A stretch of 64,000 bases of DNA, taken from positions 1-64,000 of the forward strand of contig JFBG01000038.1 of NCBI GenBank assembly GCA_000583135.1, in the 5' to 3' direction. The notes beneath the pieces are model-generated. The model had not been told where the DNA came from, did not search any database, and worked only from the letters and a program-made list of their open reading frames with translations. Each line of letters begins with the position of its first letter. Positions within the stretch are counted from its first letter, which is position 1. This document shows positions 52,301-61,798 of the stretch, piece after piece. The stretch is from Thioalkalivibrio sp. HK1. Its GTDB lineage: Bacteria; Pseudomonadota; Gammaproteobacteria; HK1. Made by a program: the position numbers and the translations under genes.

Positions 52301-55040
52301 GGGCGATACCGGGGAATTCACGGTGATGCTGGCCGTGCGGCCGAGTACGGATATCACCTTGGAATTGGTCTCGTCGAATCCCGGTGTGACCCTCTCCTCA
52401 TCGAGTTTGACCTTCACCCCCTCCGACTGGAGCACCGATCGCACGGTCACGATCAGCGCCGCCGAGGACGACGACTTCGACGACGATCCCGCCACCGTCT
52501 CGCTGACGGCTTCGGGCGCCGAATACGAGGGCATCGTCGGCAATCTATCGGTCTGGGTGGTGGATAACGATATCCCCCAAATCACCCTCTCGGCGACGAC
52601 ATTGACCGTCGTCGAGGGAAGCGACAACACCTTCACCGCGAGGCTGAAAAATCGACCGATCGACGAAGACACGACCTTGGATCTGACGGTGAGCGGCAGC
52701 CCCGACATCACCCTCTCCCCCGAGAGGCTAATCTTCACGGTCTCTAACTGGGACAGGGATCAGACGGTCACCGTCAGCGCCGCCGAGGATGAGGACGAAG
52801 AAGGGGAAAGCGGAACCATCTCCTTGGCCGGAACCTTGAACGGCGAGCGGATCTTCGGCAACGTGCAGGTCTCGGTAACCGACAGCAACTCCGAGGCGAC
52901 CTCGCCGCCGGTCACGGTCACTCACGAACTGTCCTTCCCTTCCACTTCTTGGCTCGAACTCGACGAGGGGTCGAGCGCGACCTTCACCGTGCGGGGGAGC
53001 GAAGAGCCGCCCGAGAGCGTGATGATTACCCTATCCGGAAGCGGCAGCACCGACGTGACCTTCGATACCGACCCCCGAACCGATGGCAATCAGAACACGC
53101 TGACCATCACCCCCGATGATTGGAATGTCGATCGAACCGTCTCGGTCAGCGCCTCCGAGGATGACGATGCGGTCTCGGATCGGGCGAATGTGTCGTTCCA
53201 TGGCACCGCCACCGATTTCGTGATCACCGGCAGCATGCCGGTCGAGGTGAGCGACAACGACACCCCGGGGCTGGAAGCCCTCCCCGCCGCCTTGACCATC
53301 GATGAGAGCTCGAGCGCCGTCTTTGCCGTGCGACTCGATACCCAGCCGCTCGGGAATGTCATATTGACCTTCGACAACGGCGATTCGGATACCGCTTTGT
53401 CCCCCTCGAATCTGATCTTCACCCCCTCCAACTGGAGGAGAGCGCGCAACGTCACGGTGAACGGGGTGCCGGATGTGGACGATACCGACGACGATCCCGC
53501 GGATATCACCATCTCGGCCAAAGGCGGCGGCTACGACGGCTTGGTCACCCGAGTTCAGGTGAGAGTCGACGAAGCCGAGCGAGGCGCAATCCCCATCACC
53601 GATATTCCCGGGTTCACGATCACCGGCGCCCCGGTCGAAGTCGACGAGGGTTCGACGAACGATTTCTACTTGAGATTGCTCAACCGCCCCACGGCCGATG
53701 TCACGGTCACCTTGGATGTCACCGGCGAGAGCGTGACCCTCGATACCAATTCCTTGGCGGATGGCAATCAGAACACCCTGACCTTCTCCCCTTCGAATTT
53801 CAACGGCTCCCGGATGGTGAGCGTATCTGCGCACGAGGACGACAATACGACCGACGAGGTGGAAAGATTGTCGTTTTCGGCCACGGGCGGGAACTACGAG
53901 GGGCTGAAAGCCGCAGCATCGGTGAGCGTGGATGACAACGACTCCCCCTCGCTGATCACCTCGCAACCGATGTCGGCAGGATTCGCCGAGCCGAGAATGA
54001 AATTCACGGTCAACCTCTCGGTCTTCCCGAGCGCCCCGGTGAGGGTTGCCATCTCCTTGCCTTCGAGCGTTGCGGGCATGACCCTCGACACCGATATCGC
54101 CACTCCCGGCAACCAAGGCACACTGTCCTTCACCCCCTCGGATTTCAAGACCCCGCAGAGCGTCTATCTGACCGTGAGCGATGATTTCCAAAGCCGCGGC
54201 GTGAACATCACCCTTCTCGCCGACGGCGGCAACTACACCGGCGTCTCGGATATCATGACCGTGATGATGAGCGATATCGACACGATCTTGGGAAGAGGCG
54301 GCGACGATTACTCGGATAGAGGCGATCCGCGCTATTGGTGGCCGGTACAAACCCTGGCTCTGGCCATCCCGCCCCCCTCCGTGGTGGATCAGGCGATGAT
54401 CAGCATCGGCTGCCGACAGCAAAGCGAATGCGAGGTATTCCTCGTCTGCAATGCGCAAACCGACGGCACGAGTTTCAGGGGCGGACTGCCCGAACCCATC
54501 CCCGCTTGGGGAATCGCAAGACTGAGCGCATCGGATATCACCGATATCACCGGAGCGATGAGATCCGGAACGGGACGATTGGGGTGTGCTTTGCACAGCG
54601 AGGATCGCGTCACCGCCCAAGTCTGGACCCGCTCCGGCGATGGCGTATTGGTCAACAACAGCGCATATATCCCGAGCGTCGATATCGAGGGAGTGCATCG
54701 GGCGGATATCGAATCGATCCCCGGCCCCGACGAGGTGGATCTCTCGAATATCCGCATCCGCTGTCGGGCACCCTATCCCCAAGATTGCACCTCGACCACG
54801 ATCGCCTGCTTCGAGGACGATGGCATCGGATACTACGGCGATTTGGGGATCATCGAACGCCACACCGTCAAGCACCTACAAACATCGGAACTGGCCGATA
54901 TCATCGGCCATCGCTGGAGTGGCGCGGAGCTTAGCTGCGAACTGCGCTCCGATGCCCCCTTCACGGCCCAGATCCTGACCCGTACCGGTGGCGGCGGAGC
55001 CTTGGTCAACAACAACGCCGTCGGCTCGCTCTCCTTCTAG
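46335..55040 (+). CDS. Giant exported repeat protein (Calx-beta-like repeats, novel C-terminal module)
   Basis: This 2901-residue protein has signal peptide residues 1-22 (LVLSLLCSLSVLAASGAYG). About 24 repeats of ~105 residues follow, each with TxxEG near the start, VTLSPSSLTFTxSNW in the middle, TVSAAEDDD, SGADYxGITG and an acidic VTDNDTPGL boundary. The Asp-rich turns suggest Ca2+ binding as in Calx-beta or cadherin-like adhesins. From about residue 2665 comes a different region made of two related units with paired Cys, ending TRSGDGVLVNNSA and TRTGGGGALVNN. GGAG lies upstream of ATG 46335. There is no LPXTG, RTX or autotransporter barrel. A surface or matrix adhesin is likely, but the secretion route is unknown. 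Confidence 0.9.
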   Translation: MKRLVLSLLCSLSVLAASGAYGQVRTALNPQSGQFTINEGSSKTFTLTVTSSSLVTFNLSSSSSDVTFSPSSLSFPASPSTVTRTITVTAAEDDDSSDESESISFIPSSGGSGISPFQYPIAVADNDDPGFDVASTFTVKEGTTKTLAVALATPPKGWRVVVSLTKKSGSSDMSFSPSSMVFSASNWNTPQNVTVRTVDDPDAVDDIATITLTGSEADYEGVSTDVKIVIDDKHTAQVIVGDLNHANGLILNEGGQSESITVRLSTWPVGGNVTVDVVTYIRELSFSPSRLTFSSSNYQTPQTVEVTALEEDDGVQGGGPVLLAASGADYGQARTYFQTYINDNDTVGLTISPSSLVLAESGDEKTFSVKLKTQPAIGNVKDVTVNLTLPTTLGHVSMSPSSLTFTSSNWSSAQTVTLSAGSDLNGNPEFGTIGLSATGADRYSEYNGITGSMDTHVTDDDPRKFIISARVGHFKYNSLSMAEGGEATLDLKLSAQPVGGNVIVNLSAESGSDVTFSPSSLTFTSSNWDTAQVFTVSAAEDDDGNQDESTLSILAKGGDYNNFTHSSNIYISDNDRPNIVRVPTGDVTIEEGESVTFSISLSAAPSENQTIIHNISQLGGKMIRPNGESNSFTFTPQNWNTPQTTTYLALWDRDDQNYQTRMVTTFFGEPADYDTITVAENDEQNPLVFSSDELDITEGGSATFTVKLGSKPLDEPNTTPENRNVTVSLIKAGSSDVEISPTTLTFTSSNWDTAQTVTVDTSEDADTIDDAANISFTAVGTYFGNAAISDGVKVSVLDKRLVLSHSSLTIGEGESKNFSVKLSQRPNGNVTVGLLPSYRQGSVSPASLTFTPSNWDSAQTVTVSIAEDDDGAEGSFNINIAAFGANYAGVTSSVKINATDNDDLGLKVASTLSVTEGSDSALAVSLTAQPTGGDVSVIVVRGDGSADVTFSPASLTFSGSNWNTPQTITVSAAEDDDAQADSLSISLGASGGNYNNIGAGVKINVTENDNPGLITDPSSDLGLTEGADKTFSVRLAAEPTGDVTITLTSSGSSDVTLSPTSLTFEPWQWSTPKPVTASAAEDDDGSSDSASISLAASGADYADITGSLDVTVTDNDSPGLTLSTRKLTIDEGAGGDFTVRLAIEPSGNVSVSLTISGSDDVTLSPATLAFTPSNWSTTRVVTVNATQDADANDDSASISLAASGADYDNVSGSLAVEVSDDESHELILDPSTLGLTEGGSDDLTVKLSAEPTGNVTVNATQSGSDDVGVSTDELSFTSGNWNTPQVVSVSTTEDDDGFNDSASLSFVASGADFDKVSSSVQVNVTDNDTPGLTLVPSGSLKVAEGGDESFTVRLAIQPDSPVRVELSQSGSDDLLISPTIVNFLANTWDSPKKIEVTAYEDDDAVSDIANITLTAYGANYGGITGSLQIQTIENDTRGLTISPSTLGLTEGDDGTFTVRLNTQPTADVTVGLVASGSADVSLSPSSLTFTASDWSIPKTVTAAAADDNNVEEDVVNVSLTASGAGYGSVSGSLKVTITDNGSPGLTLSSASLTIDEGDEESFTVTLATQPTQAVTLELTSNDNPDVSVDTDPLANGRQNTLTFTRSNWDSAQTVTVSVAEDNDGAADAGSIALNASGGEYGVVSGSVQISITDNDEPELIVAPRDLGVTEGGNGTFSVKLNAQPTGGDVTIDLTRSGSTDITLSPSSLTFTRSDWSTQQTVTVAAAEDSDGISESTDVSLSASGADFDGVTDSVDISITDNDTPGLILSHLTLPVPEGGSGLLAMSLAVQPSGNVTIDLTTSGSEDVRASPTSLTFTSADWNTPKTVTVSAAEDDDIAMDTAIVSLVASGADYEGLTGTVQVDVSDNDTRGLNINPSALGLTEGEDGIFVVKLNSKPSWNVSVAVTASGSDDITISPSILAFDTTNWNTVQTVTVSAAEDDDLDNDAATVFLVASGADYTDITGSMQVSVTDNDTPGLTVSPNSLSMVEGDTGEFTVMLAVRPSTDITLELVSSNPGVTLSSSSLTFTPSDWSTDRTVTISAAEDDDFDDDPATVSLTASGAEYEGIVGNLSVWVVDNDIPQITLSATTLTVVEGSDNTFTARLKNRPIDEDTTLDLTVSGSPDITLSPERLIFTVSNWDRDQTVTVSAAEDEDEEGESGTISLAGTLNGERIFGNVQVSVTDSNSEATSPPVTVTHELSFPSTSWLELDEGSSATFTVRGSEEPPESVMITLSGSGSTDVTFDTDPRTDGNQNTLTITPDDWNVDRTVSVSASEDDDAVSDRANVSFHGTATDFVITGSMPVEVSDNDTPGLEALPAALTIDESSSAVFAVRLDTQPLGNVILTFDNGDSDTALSPSNLIFTPSNWRRARNVTVNGVPDVDDTDDDPADITISAKGGGYDGLVTRVQVRVDEAERGAIPITDIPGFTITGAPVEVDEGSTNDFYLRLLNRPTADVTVTLDVTGESVTLDTNSLADGNQNTLTFSPSNFNGSRMVSVSAHEDDNTTDEVERLSFSATGGNYEGLKAAASVSVDDNDSPSLITSQPMSAGFAEPRMKFTVNLSVFPSAPVRVAISLPSSVAGMTLDTDIATPGNQGTLSFTPSDFKTPQSVYLTVSDDFQSRGVNITLLADGGNYTGVSDIMTVMMSDIDTILGRGGDDYSDRGDPRYWWPVQTLALAIPPPSVVDQAMISIGCRQQSECEVFLVCNAQTDGTSFRGGLPEPIPAWGIARLSASDITDITGAMRSGTGRLGCALHSEDRVTAQVWTRSGDGVLVNNSAYIPSVDIEGVHRADIESIPGPDEVDLSNIRIRCRAPYPQDCTSTTIACFEDDGIGYYGDLGIIERHTVKHLQTSELADIIGHRWSGAELSCELRSDAPFTAQILTRTGGGGALVNNNAVGSLSF

Positions 55041-55687
55041 CCGCTTCGCCGATTGGCTTTCGACAAAATTCCCATTCAAAGAATCCCCGTCGGAGCTCTC
55101 GATGAGGATTTCTCGTTTCCGATAGCGTTGGTTGTGCAGCGAATTTCTTGGCCAACTCCTTATCCTTGGCCAACCCTTGGGCGCTGCGCTTCACGCGCCA
55201 AGCGTATATGACAACCTACCACCGATGCGCCGATAAGCCAAGCGCGCTCCCCTTGGAGGGTATCGCTCGAAGCCGATGCCCCGAAGCCGAGGTCTTTATC
55301 GATGCAATCGACCGAGTCTATGGGCGTGATGGAAAGAGTCGATGAAAACCGATCGATCACCTTCGCTCGCGATCGGTAATCGGATCGAGGATATCTCAAA
55401 GGAAGGAAGGAAGAAAGAAAAGGAAGAAAGAAATCGCCTTGCACTCATCGGATATTGCCGCAAGGAGATGATCGATCGGAATATCGCCCGAGAGAGGAAA
55501 ATGGCGAAAGGGATACCCCGGGGCATCGCTCGCAGGCCTCGTCATTCGAATATGACGCGCGGGCGATGGAAAGCGGGCGACGCGGATATTCTTGAAAAGA
55601 CCCATTCCCCGAGGAATCTTAGGAGGGATTCATCCCGCCACCCCCACGCTACACCCGAAAGACAAGACAGACAAACCGGCTTCGCCC
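55041..55687. other. Intergenic region between the two convergent giant genes
   Basis: This 647-base stretch has a purine-rich GGAAGGAAGAAAGAAAAGGAAG-type tract near 55395-55430. No supported gene and no clear terminator stem were found by eye. Confidence 0.4.
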
Positions 55688-58600
55688 TCACTCACCCGTT
55701 GCGCTGTTGTTGACCAAGGCTCCGCCGCCTCCCGTCCGGGTCAGCACCTGCACGGTGAACCTTCCTTTCGAGCTGATCTCGCAGCCAAGGCCCATCCCTT
55801 CCCACCGATGCCCTATCTTGGAGGCGAGTTCTTCTGATTGCAGATGCCTTGTCGTTCGGCGGTCGATTTGCCCCAAATTCCAACGGGACAGCCTTTTCCC
55901 GTTATCCAAATAGCATACGAACAGCGTATCGGGGCAATCCCCCGCATCCGAGTTGCAGCGAATCCTGATATTCGATTCGTCGGTGGAATCCGGCGAGGGG
56001 ATCGATTCGATATCCGCTCGATAAATCCCGTCCTTGCGAACGCTTCGAATCATCGCGCTGTTGTTGACGAGCACTCCATCCCCCGAACGCGTCCAAACCT
56101 GCGCTCCGATGGCAGCATCGGAGCGCAAGGAGCATTCCAACCGACCCTTGCCCCCCCAAGACCCCCATCCCATGAGATCTTGAATCTCCTTCATCGTATA
56201 GGATCTCGCTCCGTGCTTGGGGATCGGCTCGGGAAGACTGCCTTGATAGATCGTTCCGTCGATCTGCGCTGCGCAATCGAAAGCGACGGGGCACGGGCTA
56301 TCTTGTTTGCATTGAACCCGCAGGGTCGCGCCATCGCCGGAAGCCGGCGGCGGAAGGGCGAGGGCTTGGGCCTTCAACACCCCCCGATCGGTATCATTCA
56401 CGATGACATATTTGATCAACCCTCTATCTTCGAAGTTGAGGGTATAGCCGTGGATGGTATCGTCCTTGTCCGAGTCCCCATGGGCGATGAAATTGATCGA
56501 TTGATTCTCGTTCCAATTCGACTGCGTGAAGGTCAAATAATCGGGCGACATCGCAATTCCCGAGGTGCTCGTAATTTTCGAAATCCGAACCGACACATCC
56601 CCCTTGGGTTGAGTGCTCAGGCGGATTTCGAACCGACCCTCCCCTCCCTCGTCGATGATGAGATCCCCCTCGGGGGCGATGATCAACGTACCGTCGTAGT
56701 TATGCACCAGCGTCGGCGGCTGGGGTTTATCGTCATCGATGGCCAAAACTTCGTAGGTCAAGGGAGAGGCGCTGAACCCTCCTCCCGATATTTCAATCGT
56801 GATCGTTGCGATTTCGTCGTCGATATCGTCATCTTGCCTTGCCATGATCGAAACCGATCGGGCGTTCGAGTAATTCGATGCGGTGAATGTCAAGGAAGGC
56901 GGGGAGATGATGATATCGGGTCCATCGCTCGATAGAGAAACCGTCGCATTCCCGACCGGTGCCTTCGAAAGACTGATCCCGATATTCACCGAATCCCCTT
57001 CGGATATCGGAGGGGTCTGCGAATCGAAAACGACGATGGTTCCCACCGGAGGGCTATCGTTATCGATGATGACGACCGGCCACTTCACGGAAGGGGCGAT
57101 GATCCCCCCCGAAGCGGCAATGGTGATGCCGTCGAAATCGGAGGAGAAATCAGCGTCCTCGACGGCGATCACCGAGAAATTCTGTAAGGTCGAGTAGTTC
57201 GTGGGGGTGAATGTCAAAGAACTCGGGAAGAACGTGACATTGGACTTTTCGTTCGTCAGGGAAATCGTCACATCGCCTTTCAAAGAGGTGGTGTTCGGAT
57301 CGGGGCGAAGGCTGATGAAAATGTTTTTCGGAGTTCCTTCCGTTAAATTGAGAAGCCCCGAATGAGAGAAAACCATATTCCCCGGCGGCGTTTCGTCGTC
57401 GGTGACGGCAACGCCGATGCTCGCCGTCTCCCCTTGGTAATTCCCGCCCGACCCTTCAATCGAAATACTGAACGTTGCATCGCTCGCATCATCGTCGTGG
57501 AGCGCTTGGACGCTTACCTCTCGATGCCGATTCCAAGCGTTCGTCGAACCGTATTGATTGAAGGCCAAGGTGTTCTGGTTGCCTGACGTGTCCGGGTCGG
57601 TGTCGATGGTGATCTGCGAATCCGATGCCGTCACCGTCAACGTAATATTGGCCGATGGCCGAAACGAAGGACGCACCTTGAAGGTCTTCTGCTCGCCTTC
57701 GTCCATTGCCAAGGAACTGACATCGAGATCGAAGCCCGGTTCATCGTCGTCCGTTATGGTGACCGCCCTCGTCACCGCCGAGGCGATGATCCCTCCCGAT
57801 GCGCTCAATCCAATCGTGTCGGCATCGTCGGTCGCATCGTCGTCTTGGCTCGCTGTCACGGTGACCGTTTGCGCCGTCGAGTAGTTCGAGTCGGTGAAGG
57901 TCAAGGAGGACGAGGAGAGGCTCACATCCGCGTTGCTCTTCGACAATGCGACGGTCACATCCGCATTCGGAGCGACCGATAGACTGACCGAGAGGGTTGC
58001 GGTGTTGCCCTCGCCGATGGTCAGCGCTCCCGACGGAGTGACCTCGATCGACCCCGAGGGCTTGTCATTGTCGGTGATTGACACGGACCTGGTGACATTC
58101 GGGGCGATGATGCCCCCCGATGCACTCAAAGTGATCGTATCGCTCTCATGAGCCGTATCGGCGTTGTCCTCGGCGACGGAAACGGTAACCGTTTGCGCGG
58201 TGGCATAGTTCGATGTGGTGAAGGTCAAGGAGGACGAGGAAAAGGACACATCGGAGTTCGTTTTCGATAGCGAAACCGTAACGTCCGCATTCGGGGCGGA
58301 GCCGAGTTTGATCGAGAGGCTCTGCGAACTGCCCTCGTCGATGGACAGCGTTCCCGTCGGAGTGGCCTCGATCGTGCCCGAGGGCTTGTCGTTATCGGTA
58401 ATGGCCACCGATCTCGTAACGTTGGATGCGGATATGCCTCCCGATGCGCTCAGAGTGATCGTATCGGTTTCGTGGACGGTATCGGAATCCTCGGCAACGG
58501 AAATGGTGACGCTTTGGGCGGTGGAATAGTTCGAAGCGGTGAATGTCAACGAGGCCGATGAGAACGTTACATCCGTATTGGTCTTCGAAAGGGAAACGAT

Positions 58601-60373
58601 CGCATCACTGGTCGGGGCGGTGTTCAGTTTGACCGAGAGGGTTGCGGTGTTGCCCTCGCCGATGTTCAGCGTCCCCGACGGGGTGACCTGAATCGCCCCC
58701 GAGGGCGTTTCGTCGTCGGTGATGTAGACGGGCCTGGTCGCGTTCGGGGCGATGATGCCTCCCGTGGCACTGAAGGTGATGGTGTCGGTCTCGTTGACGG
58801 CATCGCTATCGTGGCTCGCCGATACGGAGAGCACTTGCGAAGTGTCCATGTTCGAGGGGGTGAAGGTCATAGAAGTCGGCGAAAAGGTCACATCCGGGTT
58901 CGTCTTCGAAAAAGAAACCGTCACATTCGCACTCGGGACGGTGCTGTACCCGTCGAACCCGACCGAAAAAGATGCCCCGGCGCCTTCTCCGACATTCAGC
59001 GTCCCCATGGGGAAGATATTAAACGTGCCTTGCGGTTTGTCGTCGTCTTCGACTGTGAAGGTGATTTCCCTCTCGATATTATTGTAATCGCCGCTATTCC
59101 TCCCCCTAAGGGTGATGGTGCCCGATTCGTCATCCTTATCGTTGTCTTCCCGGGCAAAGATGGTCACCGTTCGGTATTCATTCCAAGGGTTGTTAGTACC
59201 TCTAGTGAAGGGCACGGCCATTTGATTACCCGTCGTATTCGAATCGGCATCGACGGTAATATCGATGGACGCGGTGAGCACCCACACCGCAAAATTCTCC
59301 GATGGGCGCGTCGCCGGGCGTACCTGAAACGTAGCCTGTCCGCCCTCATCGATGGTCAATGATGTGGAGGTAACATCGAACGACGGTTGGTCGTCATCTG
59401 CGATATTGACCTGCCTCGTGACATCCGGAGCGGTGATCCCTCCTATGGCGGAGAAGGTGAGCGTGGTCGAGTTGTTGCTCGCATCGTCGTCGTGGGGAGC
59501 GCTGATGGTGAGCGTTTGCACCGTGGAGTAGTTCGAGGCATCAAAGTTCATGGATGTCGAAGAGAGGTTTGTCGACCCGTTGCTCCTTGCAATTTCGACC
59601 GTCACGGGATCGTTCGGGACTGCGCTGAGTTTGACCGATATCGATTGCGATGCCCCTCCCTCGGTGAGGTTCAGCATCCCGGAAGGGGTGACATCGATCG
59701 TCCCCGAGACCGAGGTAGCATCGTCATCTGCATTGCACACCGTTATAGTATCTACACTGTTGTCACGAGTGTTTTTTATCTCGATGTCTGCACAATCATT
59801 AATATTGTTGCCATCATGTAAAGCGGTGGCTGTGAGATCGACGAATTGTTCACGACCGGTACCGCTTATATTGCCGATAAAACTAGTGACGGTTATACTT
59901 TCCGGGCTGACTCTCAAAACTTTGGTATTCAAACTTCTAAACATAAATTCCACACTCCTGTTATTGTTATCAGGCGTTTCAATGCGTAAGTCGAGTTCTC
60001 GTGACGTCCCTTCATTGACATTGGTGCTGAGTTGGAAGGAATTTCCCTCTTTAATACTAACGGTATACGATGCAAATACCGATTGAACCATTGCAACTGT
60101 CAATACGATACCGGCGCCGATAGTGATGACCGGCCGGGTGAACCGACTCTTCTTTATAAGAGCGGTGTCCTCGGGCTCTTCGAGACCACCTGCACGACTT
60201 GCGTTTTTATTCAGAACAACCCGGGATTCGACTTTGGAAAATACCGAGCGGATACCATGAACGAACGCCCGAATGTATGAAGTGCACTCGATGATCGCAC
60301 CGAAAAGCGTTCGATCGCAAAGGCGAGTCCGTCTTTCGTTCACTCGCTCTTGGTTAGCGGCAACCGAATTCAT
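55688..60373 (-). CDS. Second giant exported repeat protein sharing the C-terminal module
   Basis: This 1561-residue protein has an N-terminal hydrophobic segment at ~83-103 (VITIGAGIVLTVAMVQSVFA), preceded by an unusually long ~80-residue charged region. Either the signal is extended or the true start is internal. About 11 repeats of ~105 residues follow, with TLxIGEGxxATLSVKL, SLTFTxSNYSTAQTVTVS and AITDNDKPSG boundaries, related to but distinct from those of the plus-strand giant. The last ~230 residues match the C-terminal module of 46335-55040: CxxQxxCPVAFDCAAQIDGT, GSLPEPIP, GKGRLECSLRSD, TRSGDGVLVNNSA and finally TRTGGGGALVNNSA. The two genes are convergent paralogues. Confidence 0.88.
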   Translation of the reverse strand: MNSVAANQERVNERRTRLCDRTLFGAIIECTSYIRAFVHGIRSVFSKVESRVVLNKNASRAGGLEEPEDTALIKKSRFTRPVITIGAGIVLTVAMVQSVFASYTVSIKEGNSFQLSTNVNEGTSRELDLRIETPDNNNRSVEFMFRSLNTKVLRVSPESITVTSFIGNISGTGREQFVDLTATALHDGNNINDCADIEIKNTRDNSVDTITVCNADDDATSVSGTIDVTPSGMLNLTEGGASQSISVKLSAVPNDPVTVEIARSNGSTNLSSTSMNFDASNYSTVQTLTISAPHDDDASNNSTTLTFSAIGGITAPDVTRQVNIADDDQPSFDVTSTSLTIDEGGQATFQVRPATRPSENFAVWVLTASIDITVDADSNTTGNQMAVPFTRGTNNPWNEYRTVTIFAREDNDKDDESGTITLRGRNSGDYNNIEREITFTVEDDDKPQGTFNIFPMGTLNVGEGAGASFSVGFDGYSTVPSANVTVSFSKTNPDVTFSPTSMTFTPSNMDTSQVLSVSASHDSDAVNETDTITFSATGGIIAPNATRPVYITDDETPSGAIQVTPSGTLNIGEGNTATLSVKLNTAPTSDAIVSLSKTNTDVTFSSASLTFTASNYSTAQSVTISVAEDSDTVHETDTITLSASGGISASNVTRSVAITDNDKPSGTIEATPTGTLSIDEGSSQSLSIKLGSAPNADVTVSLSKTNSDVSFSSSSLTFTTSNYATAQTVTVSVAEDNADTAHESDTITLSASGGIIAPNVTRSVSITDNDKPSGSIEVTPSGALTIGEGNTATLSVSLSVAPNADVTVALSKSNADVSLSSSSLTFTDSNYSTAQTVTVTASQDDDATDDADTIGLSASGGIIASAVTRAVTITDDDEPGFDLDVSSLAMDEGEQKTFKVRPSFRPSANITLTVTASDSQITIDTDPDTSGNQNTLAFNQYGSTNAWNRHREVSVQALHDDDASDATFSISIEGSGGNYQGETASIGVAVTDDETPPGNMVFSHSGLLNLTEGTPKNIFISLRPDPNTTSLKGDVTISLTNEKSNVTFFPSSLTFTPTNYSTLQNFSVIAVEDADFSSDFDGITIAASGGIIAPSVKWPVVIIDNDSPPVGTIVVFDSQTPPISEGDSVNIGISLSKAPVGNATVSLSSDGPDIIISPPSLTFTASNYSNARSVSIMARQDDDIDDEIATITIEISGGGFSASPLTYEVLAIDDDKPQPPTLVHNYDGTLIIAPEGDLIIDEGGEGRFEIRLSTQPKGDVSVRISKITSTSGIAMSPDYLTFTQSNWNENQSINFIAHGDSDKDDTIHGYTLNFEDRGLIKYVIVNDTDRGVLKAQALALPPPASGDGATLRVQCKQDSPCPVAFDCAAQIDGTIYQGSLPEPIPKHGARSYTMKEIQDLMGWGSWGGKGRLECSLRSDAAIGAQVWTRSGDGVLVNNSAMIRSVRKDGIYRADIESIPSPDSTDESNIRIRCNSDAGDCPDTLFVCYLDNGKRLSRWNLGQIDRRTTRHLQSEELASKIGHRWEGMGLGCEISSKGRFTVQVLTRTGGGGALVNNSATGE

Positions 60374-61034
60374 CGGCTTGTCCCCCCCCTTTGTTCAATT
60401 CGCCCATGAAGACCTCGCTCGGAGCCCCACAGGGCCTGAAAATCCTTCGTATCGTGTAATGATACATTACAAAAACCCATGATGGCATGCGGACTCGGGG
60501 CTTTTTCGGCGGATTCGAAGATCCACCGGAAGGGAATTCGGCCCGAATCGCAGGAGAGCGTGTGACGGAAGGGCCACGACTTGCGCGATCGGTACCCGCA
60601 TATCGATGCGCTCGATCCGGCTGCCGGCTTCGATCCCCGTCCCCGTCAAGAAGCCCCGAGAACGATGAACGCATCGATCTTACCGGTCTCACCCGACTGA
60701 ATCCGTGCTCCCGAGGGTGCTAACTGGCCTCTTCGATGACCCTCGATCCTTGCCGCAAACCCTTTGCGCAGGCACATCGAGTGAAGGGCGAATGGCAAAA
60801 TCCCCGCCATCCGAGCCTGCGAGCCTCGATCGGCGAACTTGACCGCAAAGCGATCATCGACGATCCGAGGCGGCATCGCCGACAAAAATCATCCGCATCC
60901 ATCCATGGCGCCTGATTTTGCGCTCGACCTTGAAATCGACCTCGACTCCCGAGCGAAAAACACGGCATAAAGGCTCATGGAGGGGATAAGTCGAAGCACC
61001 CGCCCCGCCGATTTGGCGTTATGATTTCGCCATA
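60374..61034. other. Intergenic region, no gene recognised
   Basis: This 661-base stretch lies upstream of the giant minus-strand gene and the GNAT gene, so it should hold two divergent promoters. TAATGATACATTAC (60458-60471) is an A+T-rich near-palindrome close to the giant gene. Open frames show no motifs, and no tRNA or riboswitch signature was convincing. Confidence 0.4.
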
Positions 61035-61676
61035 ATGCGCAATTCTATCGATCAATCCGTCATCGATGTGCCGCTTTCGGGCGATTCCCTCGCCGATGCT
61101 TCGCCAAGGGAGGAATCCGGGAGTCTGGCGGTGACCATCACTTGGCTGGAAATGCTCGATCCCTTGAAGCGGATTCCCCCGGTGCGCAAAAGCGAGAGCC
61201 GATGCGATACCGAGTTCATGTCGCTTCTCGCTTTCAATCCCCCTCTTTCCTTCTATCGCTATCTTTACAATACGGTCGGAGCGAAGTGGCATTGGTACGA
61301 ACGTCGACGGCTTGCCGACGAGGTCCTCGAAGCCATCATCCACGATCCCTTGGTCGAGATCCTCGTCGCCTATTCCGGCGGCGTCCCTGCAGGGTACGCC
61401 GAGCTCGACTGTCGGCGGAGCAAAGAGGTCGAGATCGCCTATTTCGGGTTGATCCCGGAATTCATCGGCAAAGGGATCGGGCCTTCGCTGCTGGATCGAG
61501 CGATTCGTTCGGCTTTTGCGGGAAACGATCGGCGACAAAAACCCGAAAGGGTCTGGCTGCATACCTGCACCCTCGACCATCCGGCCGCGCTGTCGGTCTA
61601 TCGCCGCGCCGGCTTTTCGATCTGTGGGCGCAAAGAAACGCTGGTGGACAAGCGCCTGCTCGACACGCCGCCCTAA
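61035..61676 (+). CDS. GNAT-family N-acetyltransferase
   Basis: This 213-residue enzyme has its acetyl-CoA site at FGLIPEFIGKGIGPSLLDRA (~136-155), matching the RxxGxG/A loop. The last conserved strand-helix is HPAALSVYRRAGFSICGRK (~181-199). The N-terminal ~35 residues are extra. The substrate (an amino acid, peptide N-terminus or amine) is unknown. It lies upstream of avtA on the same strand with a 122-base gap. Confidence 0.85.
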   Translation: MRNSIDQSVIDVPLSGDSLADASPREESGSLAVTITWLEMLDPLKRIPPVRKSESRCDTEFMSLLAFNPPLSFYRYLYNTVGAKWHWYERRRLADEVLEAIIHDPLVEILVAYSGGVPAGYAELDCRRSKEVEIAYFGLIPEFIGKGIGPSLLDRAIRSAFAGNDRRQKPERVWLHTCTLDHPAALSVYRRAGFSICGRKETLVDKRLLDTPP

Positions 61677-61798
61677 GGGATCGGCTTCGGGGGATTGCCT
61701 TTTCGAAAGAACGCCGCGCAAGAGCCTTGCAGGCTATTTCGAGGCATCGAGCCGATGGACTTGGAACGACAAGACTGGAACGACAAGGAAGGACGATC

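Noticed and set aside
53031..54875. 614-residue open frame on the minus strand inside the giant gene
   Set aside because: It is the antisense of the repeat region; periodic Asp codons keep the opposite frame open. It has no ribosome site or family motif.
60374..61034. Glycine or SAM riboswitch, or a tRNA, in the gap before the GNAT gene
   Set aside because: I could not fit the sequence to conserved cores of these RNAs or to a T-loop/acceptor pattern.
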